This document shows, piece after piece, positions 34,254 through 43,461 of a stretch of 64,000 nt of DNA (within the stretch, counting starts at the first letter, position 1; the number at the start of each line of letters is the position of its first letter). Location of the stretch: positions 782,487 to 846,486 of the forward strand of contig NZ_PZYY01000001.1 of the NCBI RefSeq assembly GCF_003047265.1. The letters run 5' to 3'. A program made the translations under genes and the position numbers. The notes beneath the pieces were generated by a model. It was not told where the DNA came from, made no database searches, and was given only the letters and a program-made list of their open reading frames with translations. Origin of the DNA: Nocardioides terrigena (GTDB taxonomy: Bacteria; Actinomycetota; Actinomycetes; Propionibacteriales; Nocardioidaceae).

Positions 34254-35339
34254 GTGCACGTCCACGACCAGATTCTCGACTCGCTCGTCATCGGCGCCGG
34301 CCAGGCCGGCCTCTCCGCGTCCCGGCACCTCGCGCGCCGCGGCATCGACCACGTCGTGCTCGACGCCGACGAGCGTCCCGGAGGCGCGTGGCAGCACCGC
34401 TGGGACTCGCTCCGCATGGCCGACGTGCACGGCGTCGCGGACCTGCCCGACGCGGTCGCCCCGGGACGCTCGGACGGGCGCGCCAACGTCGTCGTACCGG
34501 CGTACTTCTCGGACTACGAGCGGCGCTTCGACCTGCCGGTGGTGCGGCCCGTCCTCGTCGACTCGGTGTCCAGCGAGGGTGGGTTGCTGGCCGTGACGGC
34601 GGGCGAGCGGGCCTGGCGCACTCGGACCCTGGTCAACGCCACCGGCACCTGGACGCAGCCCTTCGTGCCCCACTACCCGGGCATCGAGACGTTCGCCGGC
34701 GAGCAGCTGCACACGGTCGACTACCCCGGACCGCAGCACTTCGCCGGGCGCCGCGTCCTCGTGGTCGGCGGCGGTGCCTCCGCCGTCCAGTTCCTCGGCG
34801 AGCTGGCACCCGTGGCCGACACGCTGTGGGTGACCCGTCGCCCACCGGTGTGGCGCACCGACGACTTCGACCCGGAGGCCGGCCTCGCCGCCGTCACGCT
34901 GGTCGCCGATCGCGTACGCCGCGGGCTGCCGCCGACGAGCGTCGTCGGCGTGACGGGACTCGCCCTGCGTCCCCAGGAGCGCGAGGCCGAGCGGCTCGGC
35001 GCCTACCGACGGCGGCCGATGTTCGACCGGATCGAGCCGACCGGGGTGCGCTGGGACGCGGGTGCGGTGCTCGAGCGGGTCGACGTGATCCTCTGGGCCA
35101 CCGGCTTCCGTCCGGCCGTCGGCCACCTCGCCCCGCTCCGGCTCCGCACGCCGGCGGGTGGCATCCAGCTCGACGTGGGCGGGGCCGTGCAGAGCGCGGT
35201 GACGGCCGTCCGCGACCCGCGGGTGCAGCTCGTCGGCTACGGGCCGTCGGCCAGCACGATCGGCGCCAACCGCGCCGGTCGGGCCGCGGCGGTCGCGGTC
35301 GCGCGCGTGCTGGCTGAGGACGACGACCTCAGCGCCTGA
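34254..35339 (+). CDS. FAD-dependent oxidoreductase (flavin monooxygenase-like)
   Basis: 361 residues. FAD loop VIGAGQAGLSASRHLARRG near 14, PGGAWQHRWDSLR near 43, a second dinucleotide loop RVLVVGGGASAVQFLGEL near 165, WATGFRP near 283, and a C-terminal VQLVGYGPSASTIGANRAGR. This is the two-dinucleotide-site layout of flavin-containing monooxygenases and related thioredoxin-reductase-like proteins. GTG 34254 is used; an ATG two bases upstream is in another frame. Divergent from the class I fumarase. Substrate unknown. Confidence 0.85.
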   Translation: MHVHDQILDSLVIGAGQAGLSASRHLARRGIDHVVLDADERPGGAWQHRWDSLRMADVHGVADLPDAVAPGRSDGRANVVVPAYFSDYERRFDLPVVRPVLVDSVSSEGGLLAVTAGERAWRTRTLVNATGTWTQPFVPHYPGIETFAGEQLHTVDYPGPQHFAGRRVLVVGGGASAVQFLGELAPVADTLWVTRRPPVWRTDDFDPEAGLAAVTLVADRVRRGLPPTSVVGVTGLALRPQEREAERLGAYRRRPMFDRIEPTGVRWDAGAVLERVDVILWATGFRPAVGHLAPLRLRTPAGGIQLDVGGAVQSAVTAVRDPRVQLVGYGPSASTIGANRAGRAAAVAVARVLAEDDDLSA

Positions 35340-35351
35340 GCCGTCCCGGCT

Positions 35352-35397
35352 GTCCACTTCTGTCAACTCCCGTCAACCCGGGGTCGAGCGGCTCAAC
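35352..35397 (+). promoter_or_regulatory. 10-bp-phased hexamer repeats upstream of small secreted gene
   Basis: GTCCAC (35352), GTCAAC (35362), GTCAAC (35372) and CTCAAC (35392) fall on an exact 10-bp grid, with one position (35382) not matching. They end 50 bp before the ATG at 35448. Such helically phased direct repeats are typical of activator sites (OmpR- or SARP-like). Confidence 0.45.
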
Positions 35398-35447
35398 TCT
35401 GGATGGACAACCACCGCAACCGCGGGGGTCCACACAGGGGAGAAGAC

Positions 35448-35726
35448 ATGAACAGCAGGCAGATCCGCCGCCGCTGCGCCGTCATCGGGGCCGCGGCCAC
35501 CATCACCATGACCACCGCTCTCGCGCCCACCGCGAGCAGCGCCGCCGACACGGAGGAGGGCCCCACGGACCGGCCCTGCTTCATGATCCAGTCGCACTGG
35601 AACACGGGGTACGACGGGCCCCAGCCGACCTGCCCGACGCCCACGTGGCAGATGCAGGACGACAACGACGAGCCGCTGCCCGACCGGATGCGCAACGTCT
35701 CGTTCACCGGCGACTTCATGCCGTGA
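35448..35726 (+). CDS. small secreted hypothetical protein
   Basis: 92 residues from ATG 35448 with AGGGGAGAAG before it. Signal peptide: RQIRRRC, hydrophobic AVIGAAATITMTTALAPTASSA, likely cleaved after ASSA. The mature part of about 60 residues is acidic and has two cysteines (RPCFMIQ, PTCPTPT), with a Trp-rich middle. It could be an exported two-Cys peptide. No family recognised. It lies between a flavin monooxygenase-like gene and two large STAND regulators on the other strand. Confidence 0.65.
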   Translation: MNSRQIRRRCAVIGAAATITMTTALAPTASSAADTEEGPTDRPCFMIQSHWNTGYDGPQPTCPTPTWQMQDDNDEPLPDRMRNVSFTGDFMP

Positions 35727-35750
35727 CGCGGGGGTCCCCTGGCCGGACGG

Positions 35751-38657
35751 TCAGTGTCCGCCGGCGACGGTGGCGCTGATCGCCCGGTGTAGGGGGACGT
35801 GCTCGCGCGCGTCGGCAGCCGCGCGCTCGAGGAGTCGTCGCGCGACGGTCGCCTGCCCGTCGCGCAGCGCTGCCTGCGCTCCGCGCCAGCGGCAGTACGC
35901 CGCGTCGTGCGGGCGGGTGAGCCGGTCCCACAGCGCGGCCGCCCTCACCCAGTCCTCCACCGCGTCCTCGCCGGACGCCCTCGCCAGCTCGGCCGCCGCG
36001 GTCGTCATGTGCGCAGCGACGTGCGGGTCAGGGACATCGGAGGCGCGCCGTCCGAAGCCTGCACGGGACAGCAGGGACTGCACCACGGGCACCCCCGCAC
36101 TGCTCGGGTCGCCGCCGGCCGTCGCGCTGTCGGCCACGCCTCGTGCGGCCGCGACGAGGCCCGGGCACACGATGCGGGACGGTGCACGGTCCACCGTTGC
36201 GTCGAGGTCGCGCAGGAGACGGCGCAACCACCCGTGCCCCGATCCTCGCCAGAAGTCGACGTCGGAGGCGATGCAGAGGATGTCCAGGTCGATCTCGTCG
36301 TGCACCAGGACGTCGCTGAGGAGCACGTGGATGCGGTGCGCGGCCGAGTCCACGTGACCCAACCGGACGTCGACGGCTGCACGGACCGAATGCGTCATCC
36401 ACCGATCCGGGTCCGGTGGGTCCTCCGCCGCGACGCCGACGACGGCTCCGGCGGCGGTGACCTGGCCGGCGCGGAGCCTTGCCTGCGCCAGGTTGGCACG
36501 CAGCGCCATGCTGCTCTCGTTGTCGATGCCCCAGTCACGGGCGGCGTCCAGGCCCGCGCGCGCCGCATCCTCGATGTCGTCGAGTGCGCCGCCGTGCAGC
36601 AGCAGGACGTCGGTGGCGATCGTGGCCGACCTGATGTCCCCGAGGGGATCGTCGCCGTCCGCGAGGAACGCACGGCCGCGGGCCAGGAGGTCGAGGGTGT
36701 TGGACACGTCGCCCTCCAGGCCCTCATGCCAGGCCAGACCGATCAGTTGCTGGCGCAGGAGATGGGGCTCGTCGAGGGCCTCCGCCACGCCGACTGCGGC
36801 CCGTGCCTCGGCGGCGGCCTCGTCGTACCGGCCCAGCGAGTTGAGCTGCCACCGTCTCCGGTTGAGGACGTGGAGATACGTGGCGTCGGCCGGGAGTCGG
36901 CTGGAGATCTCGATCGCCCTGTCGACCAGCTCCAGCCCGACCGCCATCCCGTCGCGGTCCCCTCGGAAGTCGGCCGCCCGGAGCAGGAGCTCGACGCGAG
37001 CTGCATCGTCGACCTCTCCCAGCACCTCCTCGGCAGCGTCGCTCATGGCGGCAGCGCGACCCCACTGGAGTGACTCCTTCAGGGCGTCGATGGCCGCAAC
37101 GTAGGCGAGTGGTCTCGTGACGGACGGGTCACCCACGCTCACGGCCCGGGGCGGCCACAGGTCGAGGACCCTGAGCCAGTGGTCCGCCTCCTGGCGCCAG
37201 TCGAGAGCGGCCGCCGAGTCCCGGGCCGCTTTCACCCGCCAGGGCAGCTCGCGCTCACGATCCCCGGCGCTCCGCCAGTGGTTCGCCACTTCGGCGGCGG
37301 CGGCATCGGGGTCCCTGCCCAGGGCCTCGGCCAGCGACCGGTGGATGACATTCCGCTCGCCCGGCACCAGCCGACGCCGCGTCGCCTCGGCCAGCAACGG
37401 GTGCCGGATCCTCACCATCTCGTCGAGCGAAGGACCGAGGAGCCGTCGGCTCCGGAGCCGACGGAGCTGGGACACCAGGTCCCCTGGTGCCAGGTCGCTG
37501 GCATCCGCGAGCTGCGCCGGTGAGAGTGGGCGCTCCGCGACTCCGAGAGTGCGGAGCACGACCCAGGCGTGCTGGTCGAGTCCTTCGAGCCGACGGTCCA
37601 GCAGGTCGGCGAGGAGAGCCGGCAGGCGGCCCTCGCCGTCGACGTGCGCAGCGAGCTGCTCGGTGAACAGCGGCTGCCCCTGACTGCGGGGATGGATGGT
37701 GTCGAGCAGCTCCGGTGCACCGAGAAGGCTGAGCTGGTCCGCGGTCTCCTCGCGGGTGAGGGCGCCGAGTGGGAGCACGTGGACATCGGGACGCCGCGCG
37801 ACCCGAGCGTGCCAGTCGTTGCTCCAGTGCGGAGTCGAGTCGTCCTCGGTCCGCCATGACCCCACGACCGCGACGGGGGGCGAGTGCTGGAGGAGGCGGT
37901 CGAGCAGATCGAGGGTCGTGGGGTCGGCCCAGTGCAGGTCCTCGAGCAGGAGCGCCAGGCGACGCTGCTCCGCGAGCCGCCCCAACACCATCTCCAGGGC
38001 GGTGAACAGGTGCTGCCGGGCAAACTCCCCGGACTCCCCGTCCTTGTCCGGCATCTCACCGGTCAGCTGCGGCACCAGCCGGGACAGCGACCGTGGGACG
38101 GAGGACGGGAGGCCATCGAGGGCACGGTCGAACCAGCGGCCGTCGTCGACGTCGTGGATCGCGACCAGCGCGTCGATGACCGGCATGAGTGGCACCTCGG
38201 TCGACAGCGGCAGGCAGTGGCCGGTGGCGACGAACGCGTCGGTGGTGGCTGCTGCGGCTCTCACGAGGGTGGTCTTGCCGATGCCGGCCTCGCCGGTGAC
38301 GAGGAGGAGTCCGGTGCCGGTCTCGAGGTGGCGTCGTACGGCGGTGAGCTCGGGTTTACGTCCGGCGATGCGGGGGGTGGGTGGTCGGGCGTGGTCGGTG
38401 GGGGTGGTGGCGGTGAGCCAGAGGTCGTGGAAGGTGGTGGTGTCGCCGTCCATGGCTTCGACGAGGAGCTCGAGGGTGCCCCAGGTGGGGATCTTGGGGG
38501 AGGAGAGGGCGTGGGAGACGGTGGTGTGGGAGACGCCGGTCTCGCGGGCGAGGGCGCGTAGCGAGGGCCAGCCGGCGCGGTGGTGGAGGTCGTGGAGGGC
38601 GTCGACGAGGTCGCGGTGGGGTCCGGGCGCCAGCTCGGGGCGGGGGAGTGCGCTCAT
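35751..38657 (-). CDS. HTH-AAA-TPR regulator (STAND/LAL type), paralogue 2
   Basis: 968 residues, ATG 38657 overlapping the stop of paralogue 3 (ATGA). HTH: WPSLRALARETGVSHTTVSHALSSPKIPTWGTLELLVEAM. Walker A LLVTGEAGIGKTTL near 126; Walker B LALLLEDLHWADPTTLDLLDRLL near 240. The TPR-like C-terminal region ends LTRPHDAAYCRWRGAQAALRDGQ. The first 120 or so codons are nearly identical in DNA to those of paralogue 3, while the rest differs strongly. A regulator gated by a ligand of the TPR part is expected. Targets unknown. Confidence 0.85.
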   Translation of the reverse strand: MSALPRPELAPGPHRDLVDALHDLHHRAGWPSLRALARETGVSHTTVSHALSSPKIPTWGTLELLVEAMDGDTTTFHDLWLTATTPTDHARPPTPRIAGRKPELTAVRRHLETGTGLLLVTGEAGIGKTTLVRAAAATTDAFVATGHCLPLSTEVPLMPVIDALVAIHDVDDGRWFDRALDGLPSSVPRSLSRLVPQLTGEMPDKDGESGEFARQHLFTALEMVLGRLAEQRRLALLLEDLHWADPTTLDLLDRLLQHSPPVAVVGSWRTEDDSTPHWSNDWHARVARRPDVHVLPLGALTREETADQLSLLGAPELLDTIHPRSQGQPLFTEQLAAHVDGEGRLPALLADLLDRRLEGLDQHAWVVLRTLGVAERPLSPAQLADASDLAPGDLVSQLRRLRSRRLLGPSLDEMVRIRHPLLAEATRRRLVPGERNVIHRSLAEALGRDPDAAAAEVANHWRSAGDRERELPWRVKAARDSAAALDWRQEADHWLRVLDLWPPRAVSVGDPSVTRPLAYVAAIDALKESLQWGRAAAMSDAAEEVLGEVDDAARVELLLRAADFRGDRDGMAVGLELVDRAIEISSRLPADATYLHVLNRRRWQLNSLGRYDEAAAEARAAVGVAEALDEPHLLRQQLIGLAWHEGLEGDVSNTLDLLARGRAFLADGDDPLGDIRSATIATDVLLLHGGALDDIEDAARAGLDAARDWGIDNESSMALRANLAQARLRAGQVTAAGAVVGVAAEDPPDPDRWMTHSVRAAVDVRLGHVDSAAHRIHVLLSDVLVHDEIDLDILCIASDVDFWRGSGHGWLRRLLRDLDATVDRAPSRIVCPGLVAAARGVADSATAGGDPSSAGVPVVQSLLSRAGFGRRASDVPDPHVAAHMTTAAAELARASGEDAVEDWVRAAALWDRLTRPHDAAYCRWRGAQAALRDGQATVARRLLERAAADAREHVPLHRAISATVAGGH

Positions 38658-41569
38658 GGGTGGCCCACCCGGGTGGTCGCGATCGCGCGGTGGAGGGGGA
38701 CGTGCTCGCGGGCGTCGACGGCAGCACGCTCGAGGAGCCCGCGAGCGGCGGTGGTGTCCCCCTGCCTCAGGGCGAGCCGGGCGCCGCGCCAGCGGCAGTA
38801 CGCCGCGTCGTGCGGTCGGGCGAGCCGGTCCCACTCGGCGGCGGCACCGGTCCACAGGTCGAGGGACTCCCGGCCCTCCAGCCTGCGGATCTCGGCACAC
38901 CACAGGGCGCGTGCGGCGGTGCCGTGGCCGATCATCGGGTGCGGACCGAACGGGTCGCGCGAGCAGGCGCCGTGCAGTCGGTGCAACCGGGCGGCGAGCT
39001 CGTGCCGCTCGGGTGCCTCCACGGGCCGGCGCCCGGCCGCGGCCTCGTCGGCGCCGGCCCGCGCCGCGGTCGTCAGGGCCAGGGCGAAGAGCATCGAGTC
39101 CTCGCGGGCGACGGCACGCTCCAGGGTGGGCAGCAGCTCGGCCAGCGCCGCTCCCGGCTGACCCGCCCAGAGGTGTGCCTCGGCGTAGCAGCGGGAGAGG
39201 TACGTGCGGTGCGCGCCGGAGGTGACGCGGAGCTCCTTCAGCAGGGACGCCCGCTCGAGCGCGGCGTCCGCGTTGCCGAGCGCGGACTCCACGTTGACCC
39301 GCTCGATGTGGATCGGCCACCGGTCGGCCCCGGGCGCGTCCTCCGACGCCGGGAGGACCAGCCTGGCCGCCTCGCCCACCCGGCCGGCCTCGCGCAGCGC
39401 CTGGCCGACGTTCGCGATGAGCATGCCGACGATGAACGTGTCGAGGCCGTACTCGGCGGCGGTCTGCAGCGCCTCCGCCGCCGCGGCCACCACCTCGTCC
39501 GCGCCGGCGCCGGTCTGCAGCAGCAGGTCGGTGTGGTTGGTCGCCAGCTCGACCAGGTCGTAGGGGTCGCAGCGCTCCGGATCGACGGTGCGGGCCTCCT
39601 CGAAGCATCGTCGCGACGCCTCCACGTCGCCCAGCGCGAGGTGGTACCACCCGCGTCGGGAGAGCGCGAGCATCAAGAAGCTGGGCTCGTCGATCTGCCT
39701 GCAGACCTCGACCACCCGGGCGGAGGTCCGCGCGGCGTCGTCGAGCCGTCCGGCGTTGAACAGCATCGTGGCCCGGCGGAGCAGGGCGTCCGCGAGCACC
39801 AGGCTCGGACCGGCGCGCTCCAGGATCTCCACGGCGCGGGCCGCCATGTCGAGGCTCTCGTCACTGACACCCCGGACGTCGAACTGCAGGTTGGCCACGA
39901 TGATGAGGATCTCCGCGGCGACGAGCGGGCTGGCTCCGGGCACCGCCTCGAGGGCGCGCGGGCAGAGGTCGTGGGCAGCCACGACGTCGACCATGGACAA
40001 GGCCTCGACGGCGCGGATCAGTGCCTCGGCATGGCTCAGGGGCGGATCCCCTGCCTCCGAGGTCCCGGGCGGCCACGCCTCCACGACCCTGGCCCACTGC
40101 CGGGCGCTCTCGTGGACCGAGAAGCGCTCCCGAGCCGCGCGGGCCGCCCGGATGCGCCACGTGAGCTCCTGGCGCCCGTCGCCCGCTGCCTGCCAGTGGT
40201 TGGCCACCTCGGCGGGTGCGGCGTCGGGCTCGGCCCCGAGGGCGAGGGCCAGGGCCCGGTGGACCCCTGCTGCCTCACCCGGAACGAGCCTGCGGCGGAT
40301 GGCCTCGGCCAGGAGGGGGTGCCGGAGCTGGGCGCGGTCGACGCCGGAGCGCACCAGGTGTCGTCGCCGCAGCTCACGCAGGGCGCCCACCAGCCGGTCG
40401 CCGTCGAGGCCGGTGGCGACCTCGAGGTGCGCCGGGGGCAGCGACCGGTCCGCCGTGCCCAGTGCCCGGGCGACGAGCCACGCGTCGTCCGCGATGGCGG
40501 CGAAGCGCTGGTCCAGGAGGTCGGTCAGGAAGCGGGGCAGGGCGGTCCCGTCGTCGCGGTGGGCCGCCAGCTGCTCGGTGAAGAGCGGCTGGCCGGCGGT
40601 GCGCGCGTGGATCGCGGCGACCCGGGGCGACGTCGGGTCGAGGCCGAGCATCAGCAGCTGCTCGGCCGTCTCGTCCGCGCTCAGCGGGCGCAGGTCGAGG
40701 ACGGTGACGTCCGCGCCCCGCCGTACGTGCCCGAACCACTGCGCGACCGAGGGGGACGTCGTCGGGTCGTGCGTCCGCCAGGTGCCGACCACCGGGACGC
40801 CCGGGCCTCGTGACAGGAGCTGGGTGAGCAGGTCCAGGGTCGCCGCGTCGGCCCAGTGCAGGTCCTCCAGGACGACGGCCGTCGGACGTCGTGCCGCGAG
40901 CCCTGTGAGGGCAGCGCCCACGGCGGGGGTGAGCAGGTGCCGCCCGACGGAGTCGTCCGGCGGGCGGGTGGCATCCAGCTCGGGGAGGAGGGCACCCAGG
41001 ACCTCGGGCACGTACGCCGGGGCGGAGGCCATGGCGTCGCGCCACCAGCCTCCGTCGCCGTGCGTGGTGGCCTGGCGCAGCACGTCGACCACGGGCAGCA
41101 GCGGCACCTCGGAGGACAGCGGGAGGCAGTGGCCGGTCAGCACGACGGGGGCCGACGACTCGACGGCGGTGCTGACGAGCCGGGTCTTGCCGATGCCTGC
41201 TTCGCCGGTGACGAGGAGGAGTCCGGTGCCGGAGTCGAGGTGGCGTCGTACGGCGGTGAGCTCGGGTCTTCGGCCGGCGATGCGGGGGGTGGGTGGTCGG
41301 GTGTCGTCGTGGGGGGTGGTGGCGGCGAGCCAGAGGTCGTGGAAGGAGGCGGTGTCGCCGTCCATGGCCTCGACGAGGAGCTCGAGGGTGCCCCAGGACG
41401 CGATCCTGGGGGAGGAGAAGGCGTGGGAGACAGTGGTGTGGGAGACGCCGGTCTCGCGGGCGAGGGTGCGCAGGGAGGGCCAGCCGGCGCGGTGGTGGAG
41501 GTCGTGGAGGGCGTCGACGAGGTCGCGGTGGGGTCCGGGCGCCAGCTCGGGCCGGGCAAGTGCGCTCAC
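38654..41569 (-). CDS. HTH-AAA-TPR regulator (STAND/LAL type), paralogue 3
   Basis: 971 residues from GTG 41569. HTH: WPSLRTLARETGVSHTTVSHAFSSPRIASWGTLELLVEAM. Walker A LLVTGEAGIGKTRL near 126, Walker B TAVVLEDLHWADAATLDLLTQLL near 240, C-terminal LARPHDAAYCRWRGARLALRQGD. It is the first gene of a two-gene operon with paralogue 2. The near-identical HTH regions suggest both regulators bind the same or similar DNA but answer to different signals. Confidence 0.85.
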   Translation of the reverse strand: MSALARPELAPGPHRDLVDALHDLHHRAGWPSLRTLARETGVSHTTVSHAFSSPRIASWGTLELLVEAMDGDTASFHDLWLAATTPHDDTRPPTPRIAGRRPELTAVRRHLDSGTGLLLVTGEAGIGKTRLVSTAVESSAPVVLTGHCLPLSSEVPLLPVVDVLRQATTHGDGGWWRDAMASAPAYVPEVLGALLPELDATRPPDDSVGRHLLTPAVGAALTGLAARRPTAVVLEDLHWADAATLDLLTQLLSRGPGVPVVGTWRTHDPTTSPSVAQWFGHVRRGADVTVLDLRPLSADETAEQLLMLGLDPTSPRVAAIHARTAGQPLFTEQLAAHRDDGTALPRFLTDLLDQRFAAIADDAWLVARALGTADRSLPPAHLEVATGLDGDRLVGALRELRRRHLVRSGVDRAQLRHPLLAEAIRRRLVPGEAAGVHRALALALGAEPDAAPAEVANHWQAAGDGRQELTWRIRAARAARERFSVHESARQWARVVEAWPPGTSEAGDPPLSHAEALIRAVEALSMVDVVAAHDLCPRALEAVPGASPLVAAEILIIVANLQFDVRGVSDESLDMAARAVEILERAGPSLVLADALLRRATMLFNAGRLDDAARTSARVVEVCRQIDEPSFLMLALSRRGWYHLALGDVEASRRCFEEARTVDPERCDPYDLVELATNHTDLLLQTGAGADEVVAAAAEALQTAAEYGLDTFIVGMLIANVGQALREAGRVGEAARLVLPASEDAPGADRWPIHIERVNVESALGNADAALERASLLKELRVTSGAHRTYLSRCYAEAHLWAGQPGAALAELLPTLERAVAREDSMLFALALTTAARAGADEAAAGRRPVEAPERHELAARLHRLHGACSRDPFGPHPMIGHGTAARALWCAEIRRLEGRESLDLWTGAAAEWDRLARPHDAAYCRWRGARLALRQGDTTAARGLLERAAVDAREHVPLHRAIATTRVGHP

Positions 41570-41751
41570 GTCGTCTCCGTCCGCCGGGGACCCGAGACCC
41601 GGGCTCCAGACTCCACCGCGGCCCCCGTGCTGTCCACCGTGCTGTCCACAGGGACGAGCACCGGATCCCGCGCGTTGAACAACTCGGCACGACGAGCCGT
41701 TCCCACCCCTGAGCAACAATCGGCGGCACGGGAGACGGACGGGGAGCGGAC
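41570..41751. other. divergent intergenic region with 12-bp tandem repeat
   Basis: The 182 bp separate the STAND operon (leftward) from the CapA-M15 gene (rightward). CCGTGCTGTCCA occurs twice in tandem at 41625-41636 and 41637-41648, a candidate autoregulatory site for the HTH regulator. GTTGAACAAC lies at 41674-41683. No ORF is convincing. Confidence 0.45.
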
Positions 41752-43452
41752 GTGGGTGGACGGACGGCGGGGACCGCGGTGCTGCTGGTGCTGGGCCTTG
41801 CCCTGACCTCCTGCACGGCGGCGACGCCCGAGCCTTCATCGGCACCGCCACCGGAGCCGACGGCGCAGGAGGCGGCAGTCCTCGAGGAGGCGTCCGGGGT
41901 GGTCACCCTGGCCTTCGCCGGGGACGTGCACTTCGAGGCGCACCTCACCCGACTGCTCGACCGGCCCCGGGGTGCCCTGGGGCCGATCGCCGCCACCCTG
42001 CGCGAGGCGGACCTCGCGATGCTCAACCTCGAGAGCGCCGTCACGGTGCGGGGCGACCGCGACCCCAAGGAGCTCGAGGACCCGGACAACCGCTACCACT
42101 TCCGTACGTCGCCCCGGGCGCTGGACGTCCTCGCCGCTGCCGGGGTCGACGTGGTCAGCGTTGCCAACAACCACGTCGGCGACTACGGCGCGGTGGGCCT
42201 CGCCGACACCCTGGCCGCGGCCCGGGACGCGGACGTGGAGGTGATCGGCATCGGCCGCAACGAGGCCGCGGCGCTCACGCCCCACCGCGTCACGAGGGAC
42301 GGGATCGACCTGGCCTTCCTCGCCGCCGACTCGGTGTTCCGGGAGGGCAGCAGCGACGTGTGGGCGGCCGGCCCCGACAGTGCGGGCCTGGCGGCCGCGC
42401 GCCGGGCCCGGCCGGCGGCTCTGCTCGACGCGGTCAGGCAGTCCGCCGAGGTCGACGACGTCGTGGTCGTCTACCTGCACTGGGGCCGCGAGCGGCAGTC
42501 CTGCCCCACGCAGAAGCAGCGCCTCCTCGGCCGCCAGCTCGCCGAGGCCGGGGCCGACGTCGTGGTGGGAAGCCACTCCCACGTCCTGGGCGGCGCGGGG
42601 TGGTCGGGTGACACCTACGTCGGGTACGGGTTGGGCAACTTCGTCTGGTACCACAACCGGCAGCCGGACACCGGGGTGCTGTCCCTGAGCGTGGACCGTG
42701 ACGGCGTCGTCGACGACTCCTGGACACCTGCCCGGATCGCCGCCGGCGGGCGGCCGCGACCGCTGGCCGGGCCGGCCCGGGGCGCCGCGGTCAACCGGTG
42801 GGCGGACCTGCAGCGCTGCACCGGCCTGGCGGCCGAGCGCGGGGGCGCCCAGGCCGACGACCCGGCGTACACCTCCTCGGTGCGCCGCATCGGCGCGACC
42901 CTGGCCGAGCGGATGAGCACCAGCCACGGCCCCGGCTGCCCGGTGCCGTTGCGCGACCTGCGCTACCTCCGGATGACCCACCGCGACTTCGACGGCGTCG
43001 CTCGCACCGGGGAGATGGTCGTGCACCGCCGGTACGCCCGCGACGTGACGCTCGCCTTCGGTCGCCTGTACGACGTCGGCTTCCCGATCAGGCGCATGCG
43101 CCTGGTGGACGACTACGGCGGCGACGACGACCGCTCGATGGCGGCCAACAACACCTCGGGCTTCAACTGCCGCCGGGTCGCCGGGCAGACCACCTGGTCC
43201 GACCACGCCTACGGGGCCGCGATCGACATCAACCCGATCCAGAACCCCTACGTGCGGCCCGGGTCCATCGACCCACCGTCGGGGCGGGGCTTCGCCCGCG
43301 TCGACCGCGCCGGCAGCGCCCCCGTCGCGGCGGGCGTGATCCACGCGTCGGACCCCGTGGTCGCTGCCTTCGCCCGCATCGGCTGGCAGTGGGGTGGCTA
43401 CTGGCTGTCGTCCAAGGACTACCAGCACTTCGCCGCCTCCGACGCTCGGTAG
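41752..43452 (+). CDS. lipoprotein fusing CapA-type phosphatase fold and M15 peptidase
   Basis: 566 residues. Lipoprotein signal with lipobox LTSC near 21. Residues 48-340 are a CapA/PgsA metallophosphatase-like domain: LAFAGDVHFEAHL, MLNLESAVT, VVSVANNHVGDYG, VVYLHWGRE and VVGSHSHVLGG. Residues 380-560 are an M15 (VanY/D,D-carboxypeptidase) domain with the SxHxxGxAxD motif in WSDHAYGAAIDIN near 485 and a third ligand in DYQHF at the end. CapA acts in polyglutamate capsule export; M15 enzymes cut peptidoglycan stems. GTG start. The fused product probably works at the cell wall. Confidence 0.87.
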   Translation: MGGRTAGTAVLLVLGLALTSCTAATPEPSSAPPPEPTAQEAAVLEEASGVVTLAFAGDVHFEAHLTRLLDRPRGALGPIAATLREADLAMLNLESAVTVRGDRDPKELEDPDNRYHFRTSPRALDVLAAAGVDVVSVANNHVGDYGAVGLADTLAAARDADVEVIGIGRNEAAALTPHRVTRDGIDLAFLAADSVFREGSSDVWAAGPDSAGLAAARRARPAALLDAVRQSAEVDDVVVVYLHWGRERQSCPTQKQRLLGRQLAEAGADVVVGSHSHVLGGAGWSGDTYVGYGLGNFVWYHNRQPDTGVLSLSVDRDGVVDDSWTPARIAAGGRPRPLAGPARGAAVNRWADLQRCTGLAAERGGAQADDPAYTSSVRRIGATLAERMSTSHGPGCPVPLRDLRYLRMTHRDFDGVARTGEMVVHRRYARDVTLAFGRLYDVGFPIRRMRLVDDYGGDDDRSMAANNTSGFNCRRVAGQTTWSDHAYGAAIDINPIQNPYVRPGSIDPPSGRGFARVDRAGSAPVAAGVIHASDPVVAAFARIGWQWGGYWLSSKDYQHFAASDAR

Positions 43453-43461
43453 GGTGCCGTC

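Noticed and set aside
38281..41552. CRISPR-like or mobile repeat from the near-identical blocks 2.9 kb apart
   Set aside because: The repeated DNA is protein-coding in both copies and offset exactly as the two paralogous genes; there are no spacers or terminal inverted repeats.
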